Translations under genes and position numbers: made by a program
The notes under the pieces: model-generated
The model's database searches: none
Seen by the model: the letters and a program-made list of their open reading frames with translations, nothing else
Told to the model about the DNA's origin: nothing
Source: Strigamia acuminata
Lineage: Eukaryota > Arthropoda > Chilopoda > Geophilomorpha > Linotaeniidae
Direction: 5' to 3'
DNA length: 22,500 bases
NCBI GenBank assembly: GCA_949358305.1
Contig: CASHSZ010000119.1
Coordinates: forward strand, 1-22,500
Part shown: one piece after another, positions 1 to 10,105 of the stretch
Layout of the letters: the number at the start of each line of letters is the position of its first letter
How positions within the stretch are numbered: position 1 is the first letter of the stretch

Positions 1-201
1 CGAGCCGAAGTCCGGGAACGAAGGCCGTGACGGGATCGTGACGGGACTGTCGGCGGCCCGTTAACGGCCCGCACGGGCCGTGACGGGATCGTGACGGGAC
101 CGTCACGATCCCGTTAACGGCCCGTACGACTCCATGCGGGCCGTTGACGGGCCGTTGACGGGCCGTTGACGGGCCGTTAACGGGCCGTTAACGGGCCGTT
201 A

Positions 202-301
202 CGGCGTAAATCGAAAAAATCAACAACCGACAACACGTACGTGAAAACGCGTACAACATTCATAGACATTAATCTCGAATCCTGTTTTTGGTTTTACGCC
301 G
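202..301. repeat. AT-rich island 1 in satellite, inverted ends
   Basis: A 100-bp AT-rich segment inside the GC-rich array. It begins CGGCGTAAA and ends TTTACGCCG, which are exact inverted repeats. TTAA follows on the right (302-305); the left flank reads TTA with one A missing. The interior holds the palindrome CACGTACGTG. The three copies in the window have the same length and appear nearly identical. It could be a TTAA-flanked MITE-like element amplified with the array, or simply a spacer of the higher-order repeat. Confidence 0.7.
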
Positions 302-624
302 TTAACGGGCCGTTAACGGCCCGTTAACGGCCCGTTAACGGCCCGTTAACGGCCCGCACAGGCCGTGACGGGATCGTGACGGGACCGTCGGCGGCCCGTT
401 AACGGCCCGCACGGGCCGTGACGGGATCGTGACGGGACCGTCGGCGGCCCGTTAACGGCCCGCACGGGCCGTGACGGGATCGTGACGGGACCGTTGGCGG
501 CCCGTTAACGGCCCGCACGCGCCGTGACGGGACCGTGACGGGACCGTCGGCGGCCCGTTAACGGCCCGTACGACTCCATGCGGGCCGTTGACGGGCCGTT
601 AACGGGCCGTTAACGGGCCGTTAA

Positions 625-724
625 CGGCGTAAATCGAAAAAATCAACAACCGACAACACGTACGTGAAAACGCGTACAACATTCATAGACATTAATCTCG
701 AATCCTGTTTTTGGTTTTACGCCG
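625..724. repeat. AT-rich island 2, flanked by TTAA on both sides
   Basis: Second copy of the 100-bp island. Here TTAA stands intact on both sides (621-624 and 725-728), so the inverted repeat extends through the flank as CCGTTAACGGCGTAAA (16 bp). Ending at its right edge is a 56-bp perfect palindrome (721-776), where the 11-mer array switches orientation. Confidence 0.7.
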
Positions 725-992
725 TTAACGGGCCGTTAACGGGCCGTTAACGGCCCGTTAACGGCCCGTTAACGGCCCGCGTGAGGTCGTACGGGCCGTC
801 GGCGAGCCGAAGTCCGGGAACGAAGGCCGTGACGGGATCGTGACGGGACTGTCGGCGGCCCGTTAACGGCCCGCACGGGCCGTGACGGGATCGTGACGGG
901 ACCGTCACGATCCCGTTAACGGCCCGTACGACTCCATGCGGGCCGTTGACGGGCCGTTGACGGGCCGTTAACGGGCCGTTAACGGGCCGTTA

Positions 993-1092
993 CGGCGTAA
1001 ATCGAAAAAATCAACAACCGACAACACGTACGTGAAAACGCGTACAACATTCATAGACATTAATCTCGAATCCTGTTTTTGGTTTTACGCCG
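993..1092. repeat. AT-rich island 3
   Basis: Third copy of the 100-bp island, 791 bp after the first. Like copy 1 it has a damaged left TTAA and an intact right one (1093-1096), consistent with copies 1 and 3 descending from the same higher-order unit. Confidence 0.7.
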
Positions 1093-1895
1093 TTAACGGG
1101 CCGTTAACGGCCCGTTAACGGCCCGTTAACGGCCCGTTAACGGCCCGCACAGGCCGTGACGGGATCGTGACGGGACCGTCGGCGGCCCGTTAACGGCCCG
1201 CACGGGCCGTGACGGGATCGTGACGGGACCGTTGGCGGCCCGTTAACGGCCCGCACGGGCCGTGACGGGATCGTGACGGGACCGTCGGCGGCCCGTTAAC
1301 GGCCCGCACGGGCCGTGACGGGATCGTGACGGGACCGTCGGCGGCCCGTTAACGGCCCGCACGGGCCGTGACGGGATCGTGACGGGACCGTCGGCGGCCC
1401 GTTAACGGCTTGTACGGGCCGTTACGGGATCGTGACGGGACCGTGACGGGACCGTCGGCGGCCCGTTAACGGCCCGTACGATTCCATGCGGGCCGTTGAC
1501 GGGATCGTGACGGGACCGTCGGCAGCCCGTTAACGGCCCGCACGGGCCGTGACGGGATCGTGACGGGACCGTCGGCGGCCCGTTAACGGCCCGCACGAGC
1601 CGTGACGGGATCGTGACGGGACCGTTGGCGGCCCGTTAACGGCCCGCACGGGCCGTGACGGGATCGTGACGGGACCGTCGGCGGCCCGTTAACGGCTTGT
1701 ACGGGCCGTTACGGGATCGTGACGGGACCGTCGGCGGCCCGTTAACGGCCCGCACGGGCCGTTAACGGGGTCGTTACGGGACCGTCGGCGGCCCGTGCGG
1801 CGGCCTCGCCAACCTCGTGCGGCCCGTTAACGGCCCGTACGGGCCGTTACGGGGCCGTTGCGGGATCGTCGGCGGCCCGTTAACGGCCCGCACGG

Positions 1896-2470
1896 GACAA
1901 CGGGCGCCAACGAGCGCCGGTAGTCCCGGTAATTTGTTTCAAAATAAATATTTGTCACCGTCTCCCCTCCCTCCTCCTCCTCCCCCTCCTCTCCCTCTCG
2001 AGGCCAGACACGGCCGCTCCAAAATACGAACCACGACGATGCCTCCGTACCGATAGACCGAGTGGGTCGCGCGACAGACAATGCGCGCAAACTACCGTCG
2101 GCGCACGGTGTGCACGGCGCAACACCACGGAAGTAACTACCGGTGCGCCCCTCGTGCGTGCGAGGCAACCCCGAGCTCGCTTAAAGAAGCCACGCAACAA
2201 CAACCGAGTTCGTTTATCTATTTATTTATTTTTTATTCGTCTAGCATTTTAAACGAATCGATGAAAACAAATGAAAACAAACAAACAAATTAATAAACAA
2301 ATCGAATACATAAAAAAATAAAATAAAATAAAATAAAATAAAATAAAATAAAGATGAAATGAAATGAAATAAAATGAAATATTGGCCGTTTCGATCCTCG
2401 ATGTCGCCTTTATCTGCCTATCCATCTATTCTGAAATGAGAGAAGAAAAGATGAGTATTCGAAGAGGCGC
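1896..2470. other. Intergenic, no gene seen
   Basis: Between the satellite and the 3' end of gene A. It holds a CT-rich tract (about 1960-2000), a GC-rich stretch without a supported exon (about 2050-2200), a TTTA-type stretch (about 2215-2240) and an (AAAAT)n run (about 2305-2350). A strong acceptor-like sequence on the minus strand at 2431-2450 may belong to a last intron of gene A. Confidence 0.6.
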
Positions 2471-3249
2471 TTAGTGGAGAATTCGCTCACTGTCCCGTTT
2501 CTTCGACTCGCGGGTAACCGCCGGTGCGTCGGAGGAGCCACCAGTGTTGGGTGGCGGCTAAAAAAAAAAAAAAAAAAAAAAAAACGAATGTTTGTCGAAA
2601 TACGGGGAAAAAAAGGTGCGTACATGCACGGTGAACGTTTTCCACCGACTGACTCACTCACCATGCGCATCAGCATTCTAACTATAGCGCGGTGCGCGTC
2701 CAACGCCAAACGCGAGAACACGGGGCCTCCAGCCGGGAGCAACTCGACTCCATCGGCGACGTCTCGGTCGTCGCTCTCTTCCTCCTCTTCCTCTTCATCT
2801 TCTTCTTCTTCCTCTTCTTCTCCTTCTCCTCCCTCTCCTCCTTCTTCGCCCTCTCCCTCCTCCGCCACTGTCTTTGCCGGAGCCTCCAGCCCGCCCGACA
2901 AGGGAGCGGCGGACGACGTAGATGGGACGGCGTCGCTCGACGACGAGGCGACGACGCGCGCTGGCGACGATTCTCCGTCTTGACGCGGCTGGAAAATGGA
3001 GGGGGAATAGGCGAATGAATAGACGAATGAACGACGACAATCTTGACGGGATACCTTTTTGGTTGGCGCCGGATCGCCCGCTTCCCCGGGACGCTTTACC
3101 GTTCGCTGCGTCTCCGGCGACTGTGGCTGCGTCGGCGTCTCCGACGTCCCCGGTGACGGTGGTTGCGACGGTAGCTGCGACTGCGGCGGCTGCAGCTGCG
3201 TCAGCGCCTCGTTCTCGCTCCCACTCTCGCTCTCGTTTTCGATCGGCAT
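2471..3249 (-). CDS. Gene A: acidic low-complexity protein, 202 aa, three exons
   Basis: Not recognised. Exons on the minus strand are 3249-3055, 2988-2662 and 2557-2471. All junctions are phase 0, and donors and acceptors are canonical: AAG|GTATCC with TTTTCCAG, and ATG|GTGAGT with a long T tract ending TAG. The N terminus (1-65) is rich in Gln, Pro, Ser and Glu. Residues about 108-140 form a Glu/Gly then Glu/Asp run, followed by a short likely helix (about 153-174) and a basic C terminus. The start ATG follows directly on an acceptor-like CTCTACAG, so either a leader is joined there or the true first exon lies upstream. A further 60-nt intron (2490-2431, GTGAGC to TTTCAG) would replace the last few residues with a stop at 2428-2426. 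The poly-Glu part could be overstated, since repeats stay open in several frames, but continuity across two introns supports a real gene. Function unknown. Confidence 0.6.
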
Positions 3250-3270
3250 CTGTAGAGAAGGAATAAATTA
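3250..3270 (-). promoter_or_regulatory. Splice-acceptor-like site abutting the ATG of gene A
   Basis: On the minus strand an AT-rich, pyrimidine-biased stretch ends CCTTCTCTACAG and is followed at once by the ATG of gene A. It could be a cis acceptor of a 5'-leader intron or a trans-splice acceptor for a spliced leader. Confidence 0.45.
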
Positions 3271-4063
3271 AATTAAATTGAATTAAATCGAAGCGCGAGC
3301 GCGGTAAAACCGAAAGAAGAAGGGGTGGAGGTGAGGAAAAGAGACCGAAGGACGAGCGAGAGGGGGGCGCTATAGTTTCACCGCACGACTCGTTGCACTA
3401 TACGAATTGCCCCGAAACAAACGCCTATTTATTTCTTTATTTTTTTTTATTTATTCATTCATTCGTTAATCTCGTCCACTCGTTAAGTTTTATCAAATTC
3501 GTTAAACTCGTTCGTCCATTCGTCAAATTGGTCGTTTCGTCTAGCGACGAGAACAACGGCGACGCTAACGTTTACGCGAGTAACTCGGTGAGTTCGTGCA
3601 TTCTGCGCACGCAAAACGCGAACGCGGCCAATTGACAAAATAACATTTTACAAGTAATGGTTTAATAATTTACCTCCGTGTGCGAAGCGCGTGTCGCGTC
3701 CATTGTGTCTGTCTGTCTGATTTTGGCGAATGAACCGACGCGACGCCCGGTGATAACAATGGCGATAATGACACGCGACGTAGCATACTTCTAGCTAAAC
3801 AACAATAATAATAATAATTCATTAAAAAAATAAAATGAAATAGAATAATTAAATAAACAAACAAAATAATAAATAGATAAATAAATAAATAAATAAATAA
3901 ATAAGTCGAAAATAAATAAACTAGCGGCGGGACGGGCCGAGGTCAGAGATTTTGCTCCGTTCTCGCGTCTGTCTATTCCGGGTAGAGGGAGGGAGCGAAC
4001 GGGCGCGCGCCGGACATCGCTCGGAATTAAAAAACGGGTAACGGGGGAAGACAGACAGTCGAA
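3271..4063. other. Intergenic, microsatellite-rich, no gene supported
   Basis: Upstream of gene A. It contains pyrimidine-rich TTTATT and ATTC runs (3425-3470), TCGTT-type degenerate repeats (3470-3540), an AAT run (about 3801-3818) and an (AAAT)n run (about 3875-3904). A GC-rich piece at about 3920-4060 shows no exon with plausible splice sites. Confidence 0.55.
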
Positions 4064-4646
4064 ATTTGATTCCCCGGTCGTGGAATCGACTCCGCGACCC
4101 GTGCTTTAACGGTTAATTGGATTATCTTCGTCGTGACTTATCGGGATAAAAATTTTATAGAAAATCGGCCGTATCGTATTTTATTTTCATCTTCCGAGGG
4201 TCTCGCGTCGTCGTTGTGGACGGGAGTCTTCCCGAACACGTTCGACGGGCTTCGCGAATGCTTTCAGATCGGACGCGGAACTCGGGCCCGCCGCTCGGTC
4301 GAGCGGCGCCAGTACCCGCCGAGCGGCGCGGTATCCGATCAAATAACTCCCTTGCTTCGTCACGGTCTCGGACTGGCCTTCGGGCCGGTCAAAATAACAA
4401 ATAAATGAATAAATCGAAAATAGAACGCCCCCGTCCCGGCGAGACTAGGGGCGGGTGGCGTCGTTGAGCGGCGGCAGCGGCGGCGGTAGCCCCGACGACT
4501 CGCCCCGAAAATAAGCTCCCGCACCAGCATTCCTTCGTCCGTCTAAACCTCGCAGCGCGTGCGGTCGCGTGCATTCTACTCGTGTCCGGTGTGGCGATCG
4601 GTACAGAGTAAAAAAAAGATCACCCGAAAAAGAAAGACGATTAAAG
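4064..4646. repeat. 600-bp repeat, unit 1
   Basis: First unit, 583 bp. UUCG hairpin at 4371-4390. Its tail is short (AACAAATAAATG). Confidence 0.85.
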
Positions 4647-5009
4647 TTTTAATTCTCCGGTCGTGGAACCGACTTTGCGGTTCGTGCTTTAACCGTTAAT
4701 TAGGTTATCTTCGTCGCAACTCGTCGTAATAAAAATTTCACAGAAAATCAGCCGTTTCGTATTTTATTTTCATCTTCCGGGGGTCTCGCGCCGTCGTTGT
4801 GGACGGGAGTCTTCCCGAACACGTTCGATGGGTTTTGCCGACACTTTCAGATCGAATGCGGAACTCGGGCCCGTCGCTCGGTCGAGCGGCGCCAGTACCC
4901 GCCGAGCGGCACGGTATCCGATACCCGTCTTTTTTAAACCTCCCTTGCTTCGTCGGTCTCAGACTGGCCTTCGGGTCGGTCAAAATAAATAAATAAATAA
5001 ATAAATGAA

Positions 5010-5060
<51 letters not shown>

Positions 5061-5309
5061 GTAGGTCGGGAAATAGAACGCGTTCGTCCCGGCGAATAGT
5101 GGCAGCTGGGGTCGTCGAGTGAGTGGCGGCGGCAGCGGCAACCTCGATGACTCGCCCCGAAAATAAAGTCCCGCGTCGGCATCCCTTCGTGCGTCCTTCG
5201 TCCGTCTAATCCTCGCAGCGCGTGCGGTCGCGTGCATTCTACTCGTGTCCGATGTAGCGACCGGTACGAGGTAAAAAAAATATCACACGAAAAAGAAAGA
5301 CGATTAAAA
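4647..5309. repeat. 600-bp repeat, unit 2
   Basis: 663 bp. Hairpin at 4962-4981 with two G-U pairs. The (AAAT)n tail is expanded (about 4983-5060) and accounts for most of the extra length. Confidence 0.85.
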
Positions 5310-5922
5310 TTTTAATTCTCCGGTTGTGGAACCGACTTCGCGGTTCGTGCTTTAATCGTTAATTAGATTATCGTCGTCGCAATTTATCGGAATAAAATTT
5401 TTACGGAAAATTGACATTTCCGTATTTCATTTTCATCTTTCGGGGGTCTTGCGCCGTCATAATCGGAGCGAGTCTCGCTCGATGCGTTCGACGGACTTTG
5501 TGGGAGTTTCCAGATCGCCAGCGGAACGAGGGGCCGTGGCTCGTCCGAGCGGCGCAGTACCCGTCGAGTGGCGCGGTACCCGAGTTCTTGCATCCAACGG
5601 TGGACACATCTTTGTCGAGAGCACCTCTCGGTCTCAGACCGGCCTTCGGGCCGGTCAAAAAAAATAAACAAATAAATAAATAAATAAATAAATAAACGAG
5701 TCGGCGAATAAAGGCGGTTGGGGTCGCTGGACGGTGGCGGTGGTGGTGGCAGCGGCAACCCCGACGACTCGTCGCAAAAGATAAGCTCCCGCGCCGGCAT
5801 CCGTTTGCTCGTCTAAACCTCGCAGTGCGCGTGCGGTCGCGTGCATTCTACTCGTGTCCGACGTGGCGATCGGTACGGAGTAAAAAAAAAAAAGATCATC
5901 AGAGAAAGGAAGACGATTAAAA
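5310..5922. repeat. 600-bp repeat, unit 3
   Basis: 613 bp. Hairpin at 5637-5656 is perfectly paired (GACCGGCC / GGCCGGTC). The GC-rich central part has diverged from units 1 and 2. Confidence 0.85.
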
Positions 5923-6547
5923 TTTTAATTCTCCAGTCGTGGCACCGACTTTGCGGTTCGTGCTTTAACCGTTAATTATGTTATCTTCGTTGTGGCAGAT
6001 TCGAATAAAAGTTTTACAAAATAATCGTCGTTTTACATTTTTAAATCATTTCCCAGGGACCGTGTACCGTCGCAGTCGATGCGAGTCCCGGTCATCGCAT
6101 CCGATAGACATTGCGGACGTTTTTCAGATCGAGACTGGAGTACCTGTTGAGTACCAAATGGCCGGTCGGTCGTTGGTGTGGTTCCGTCTCCTAAAATGTT
6201 CGTCGCCATTTTCTGTTGGTCGAGTCGCCTACCATCCAATGGTCGGTCGGTGGGTCTCGGTCTCAGACTGGCCTTCGGGCCGGTCAAAATAACAAATAAA
6301 TGAATAAATCGGAAATAGAACGTCCCCGTCCCGGCCAGAATAGGGGCAGGTGGTGTCGTTGAGCGGCGTCAGCGGCAGCGACAGCCCGGACGAATCGCCC
6401 CGAAAATAAGGTCCTGCGCTGGCATCCGTTTGTTCGTTCAAACCTCGCAGCGCTCGTGCGGTCGCGTGCATTCTACTCGTGTCCGACGTGGCGATCGGTA
6501 CGGAGTAAAAAAAAAAAAGATCATCAGAGAAAGGAAGACGATTAAAA
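5923..6547. repeat. 600-bp repeat, unit 4 (divergent)
   Basis: 625 bp. The central roughly 200 bp is the most divergent of the array, yet the hairpin (6266-6285) and the flanking GGTCTCA are unchanged. Confidence 0.82.
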
Positions 6548-7141
6548 TTTTAATTCTCCGGTCGTGGCACCGACTTTGCGGTTCGTACTTTAACCGTTAA
6601 TTAGGTTATCTTCGTCGTAATTCGTTGGAATAAAAATTTTATAGAAAATGAGCCGTTTCGTATTTTATTTTCATCTTCCGGGGGTCTCGCGCCGTCGTTG
6701 TGGACGGGAGTCTTCCCGAACACGTTCGATGGGTTTTGCCAACACTTTCAGATCGAACTCGGGACTCGGGCCCGCCGCTCGGTCGAGCGGCGCACAGTAC
6801 CCGCCGAGCGGCGCGGTATCCGATATAAAAGGACCCTTGCTTCGCCACGGTCTCAGACTGGCCTTCGGGCCGGTCAAAATAATAAATAAATAAATAAATA
6901 AATAAGTCCGAAAATGGAACGTATCCGTCCCGACGAATAGATGCGGTTGGGGTCGTTGAGCGACAGCGGCGGCAGCGGCAGCCCCGACGACTCGCCCCGA
7001 AAATAAGCTCCCTTACCGGCATTCCTTCGACCGTCTAAACCTCGCAGCATGCGTGCGGTCGCGTGCATTCTACTCGTGTCCGATGTGGCGATCGGTACGA
7101 GGTAAAAAAAATATCACACGAAAAAAGAAAGACGATTAAAA
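6548..7141. repeat. 600-bp repeat, unit 5
   Basis: 594 bp. Hairpin at 6856-6875. Its first roughly 290 bp are nearly identical to unit 6, pointing to a recent duplication of this unit. Confidence 0.85.
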
Positions 7142-7505
7142 TTTTAATTCTTCGGTCGTGGGACCGACTTTGCGGTCCGTGCTTTAACCGTTAATTAGGT
7201 TATCTTCGTCGTAATTCGTTGGAATAAAAATTTTATAGAAAATGAGCCGTTTCGTATTTTATTTTCATCTTCCGGGGGTCTCGCGCCGTCGTTGTGGACG
7301 GGAGTCTTCCCGAACACGTTCGATGGGTTTTGCCAACACTTTCAGATCGAACTCGGGACTCGGGCCCGCCGCTCGGTCGAGCGGCGCACAGTACCCGCCG
7401 AGCGGCGCGGTATTTGATACCCGTCTCTGTAAAAGCAGCCGTGCTTTTTCGGTCTCAGACTGGCCTTCGGGCCGGTCAAAATAATAAATAAATAAGTCGA
7501 GAATG
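7142..7505. repeat. 600-bp repeat, unit 6 (3' truncated)
   Basis: Hairpin at 7458-7477, then a short (AAAT)n tail. Homology to the second module stops at about 7505, so the array ends just after the tail. Confidence 0.85.
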
Positions 7506-8670
7506 GGCCACCGCCGGCCGGTGGGGCCAATCGTCGCGGGTGGGTGGGGCAGGCAGCCAACCGTCCACCGATCGATCGATCGATTGATTGATCGACCGAC
7601 CAATCAATCGGTTTTCAGATTTCGGGTTTTCACGGGTCCCAGGTTTTTCAGGTTTTTCAGATTTTTCAGATTTCAGATTTCAGATTTCAGATTTCAGATT
7701 TCACATCGAATAATGTACGGAGTCTCTTCGGTGCCATTCTCATTTTGACCGTTAAGGACAGACAGACTGCTCCTCGACCAGGACCGACTAATGCGACAAC
7801 TAGACCCGTCGCCCGTCGCGCGAGCCCGCCTCATTTTTTTCGCTCGTTTATTCACGCTTAGTTTTAAGAAAAATTTTCAAATTTTACAAATGTACACAAA
7901 TAAAAAGACCGTTTACTTTTCGCTCCAATTGTTTATTCTTTATACGCCTTTACAACTCTTACGAGAAGATAAATAGAAAGCGAGAAAATATAATCGATCA
8001 ACCACGCCGTCGGCGCCTAACCCGAACCCGTAGTCCCCGCTTCGTTCTTCTCCTCCCCGTTCACGGGACGGGCCGAACACCGAACACCGAGCGCCGAGCG
8101 CTGCGCGGGCACCCGGTGGCGCAACCGGGCAACATGACGCGGCACGATTCAAAACGCCGATCGTTTATTCGTTTCATTTTATTTTGTTTCGTTTCGTTTC
8201 ATTTTATTGTTTCACTTTGTTTTATTTTGTTTCATTTTTTCTTTTTAATTCGCATCGCCGAGCGTCGCGTCGCAGCGCCGTGACATCGAGGTGAACAGCG
8301 GATCAAGCTTTTTCCCGCCATTGTTGTGCCCTTCTCCTTCTTCGCGACGCACACGCGTACATATATCGGTTCGCTGGACTCCGTAGAGTGGGAAAAACAA
8401 ACAAACAAACAAACAAAAAAAAAACGAACAAACGAGTAAGTAAGGCTATCCAATCGCATTATTTCTTAAAAAAAAAACAAACAAACGAGAGAAGAAACGG
8501 AACGGGCGAATAAAAACGGCGTGCCATGCGGGACAGCGTGCGTGAGCACGGAGGAGGGGGGAAACCCCGTCGATATCAAACGACTAGATTCAACGTTGGT
8601 TTTGTGGTTACTACTCGCGGCGCTATTATTTGTCCGTCCGTTCGTCCGTTAATCGGTCTAATGAATTAAC
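7506..8670. other. Intergenic, no gene seen; includes a TTTCAG repeat
   Basis: It contains a GATC/GATT run (7570-7600) and a degenerate to regular 7-bp repeat ATTTCAG (about 7640-7702). It also contains a GC-rich piece with CACCGA repeats (about 8070-8110), a TTTTATT/GTTTC pentamer region (8165-8240) and (AAAC)n runs (8395-8440 and 8470-8490). No frame here joins to others through credible splice sites. Confidence 0.55.
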
Positions 8671-8691
8671 CAATTAATTGATTAAACGACC
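8671..8691 (+). promoter_or_regulatory. Upstream block shared by genes B and C (gene B copy)
   Basis: CAATTAATTGATTAA (8671-8685) overlaps TAAACGACC (8683-8691). The second motif starts exactly 43 nt before the ATG of gene B, as it does before gene C. It may be a core promoter or transcription start element. No TATA box is evident. Confidence 0.35.
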
Positions 8692-8725
8692 AATTCGTTT
8701 ATAAGTAGGCGATTGATCGACGAAA

Positions 8726-10025
8726 ATGGACGACGAGCAACGAGGAGTGGGCGAAGAACGGACGGGAGTGAACCCCGAGGGCGGAGGTGTCACGGAGACC
8801 CACGCGGAAACAGGCGCCGAGGAGGTGGTGCACGTTTTGTCGTCGCCGAACGGAACAGCGGGAACCGAGAGCGCGGACCCGGGCGCCAGCCAGTCGTTTC
8901 CGAGCACGTTGTCCGGATTGGAAGGTGTACGCAAACCCCGTCCAATGTAAGTACCACGGCGCGACCGGGTTCGTGCGGGATACCATTTACATTCGTTTTC
9001 GTTTTTCGATAGACGACTCGACAGCGACAACGACGACGACAGCGACAATGGCAATGGCAACAACGGCGGTGGCGGCGACAACGGCAACGGCGGCAACGAA
9101 GCCAACGACGGCAACAGCGGCGGTGACGGGGCAACGGGGCGCGAGGTCGAAGCCATGCAAGCCAAGATCAACACCCTGGAAGTTGAACTGGAAGAATTGA
9201 GGTCGAACCTCGCCAACCACGGCGAAAGACTGGGGGCTCTCGAGGCGATGCTCCCAGTCCCTCCCAGCGGGTCGCAGTCGCAACAAACAGACTTTGGCTC
9301 CTACGACTCTGCGAAGGTGAGCAACGGCGCCCGCCCGTGTCGTCGATTCACTCGTTTTTTCTTCTTCTTCTTCTTCTTCTTCGTTCAGGACAAGCCCGTT
9401 CGCAGCAGGGTGGGGATGTGTTGGCTGTGCCGCAGGAAGCGCGCGAACTACGCCTACGACGACGACGACGGCGACGGCGACGACGACGACGGCGATGGGG
9501 GCGGATGGAAACCGGCTGGCCCACTCAAGGACATTGGCGATCACTGGCGGAGTGTGCACACCGTAGCCAGAGACTTTGAGGCGGCCAGGCAATTGCTGCG
9601 CGGCCACATCGGCACATTCGACGGCTTTTGCCAGGTACGTATGTATGCATGTGTTTCCTCGCGCGGTCTCTCGGTGTCGTCGCTGAACAAATCGTATGTT
9701 TTTGTTTTTTTTGTTTTTTTTACCCGACAGGAACTGTTTTCGACGACGGAGCACGCGTCCGACTGCCCTTTGTGCGACACGCAGCCGGATGACCTGAGGC
9801 AACATCTTTGGACGAAACATAAATTTTACGTACCGATCGCGACGATAAGGTCGAGCATCGACCAAAGGGGATGCGACGAACCGAAACTACCGGCGCCGAA
9901 ACGCCCGGCGCCGCAACGTGTCCCGGATCAACCGAAACGACGAAAGGGCGAGGCAGAAAAGAAGGTGAAAGAAAAACGCCTCGGTTTATTCGTTCGTTCA
10001 TTGATTATTTTAATTTTTTATTCAC

Positions 10026-10105
<80 letters not shown>

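Larger units (their letters stand above)
1..1895. repeat. GC-rich nested satellite array (11-bp, 53-bp and about 800-bp periods)
   Basis: The lowest level is an 11-bp unit, CGGGCCGTTAA or its reverse complement. Above it is a 53-bp unit: its landmark GGGACCG falls at 381, 434, 487 and 540, exactly 53 bp apart, and the unit recurs many times between about 1140 and 1790. Above that is a higher-order repeat: the start of the window (CGAGCCGAAGTCCGGGAACG) recurs at 803, an offset of 802 bp. The two higher-order copies differ in the number of 11-mers (the islands inside them are 791 bp apart). The array decays around 1880-1895. No credible gene lies inside; open frames here are a by-product of stop-poor GC-rich repeats. 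Left edge is outside the window. Confidence 0.95.
4064..7505. repeat. Tandem array of a roughly 600-bp repeat, about 5.6 copies
   Basis: Six units are anchored on the motif TTTTAATTCTCCGGTCGTGG (with small changes). Each runs through ATCTTCGTCG, a CGTATTTTATTTTCATCTTC block, a GC-rich part with GTCTTCCCGAACACGTTCGA, the hairpin GACTGGCCTTCGGGCCGGTC, an (AAAT)n tail of variable length, then a second module ending GTGCATTCTACTCGTGTCC and a short A run. Spacings are 583, 663, 613, 625 and 594 bp. No unit encodes a plausible protein and no clear Pol III A/B boxes are seen. The hairpin plus A-rich tail is what the 3' end of a retroposon looks like, so tandem duplication of a retroposed element is one reading; a plain satellite is the other. 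Confidence 0.92.

Noticed and set aside
1402-2203. Open frames through the satellite and its right edge
   Set aside because: They arise because the 53-bp repeat lacks stops in several frames; they have no splice partners and no protein-like composition.
4389-5846. Repeated minus-strand frames starting MHATAR in the 600-bp units
   Set aside because: They end in translated (AAAT)n tails (Leu-Phe-Ile-Tyr runs), differ in frame between units and show no conserved codon pattern.
4064-7505. The 600-bp repeat as a tandem snRNA, 5S rRNA or spliced-leader RNA locus
   Set aside because: No recognisable U1, U2, U4, U5, U6 or 5S core sequence, no convincing Sm site, and no Pol III A/B box pair meeting the consensus.
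7940-8152. A 70-residue minus-strand frame in the intergenic region
   Set aside because: Low information, no splice partners, and no recognisable motif; GC-rich composition explains it.
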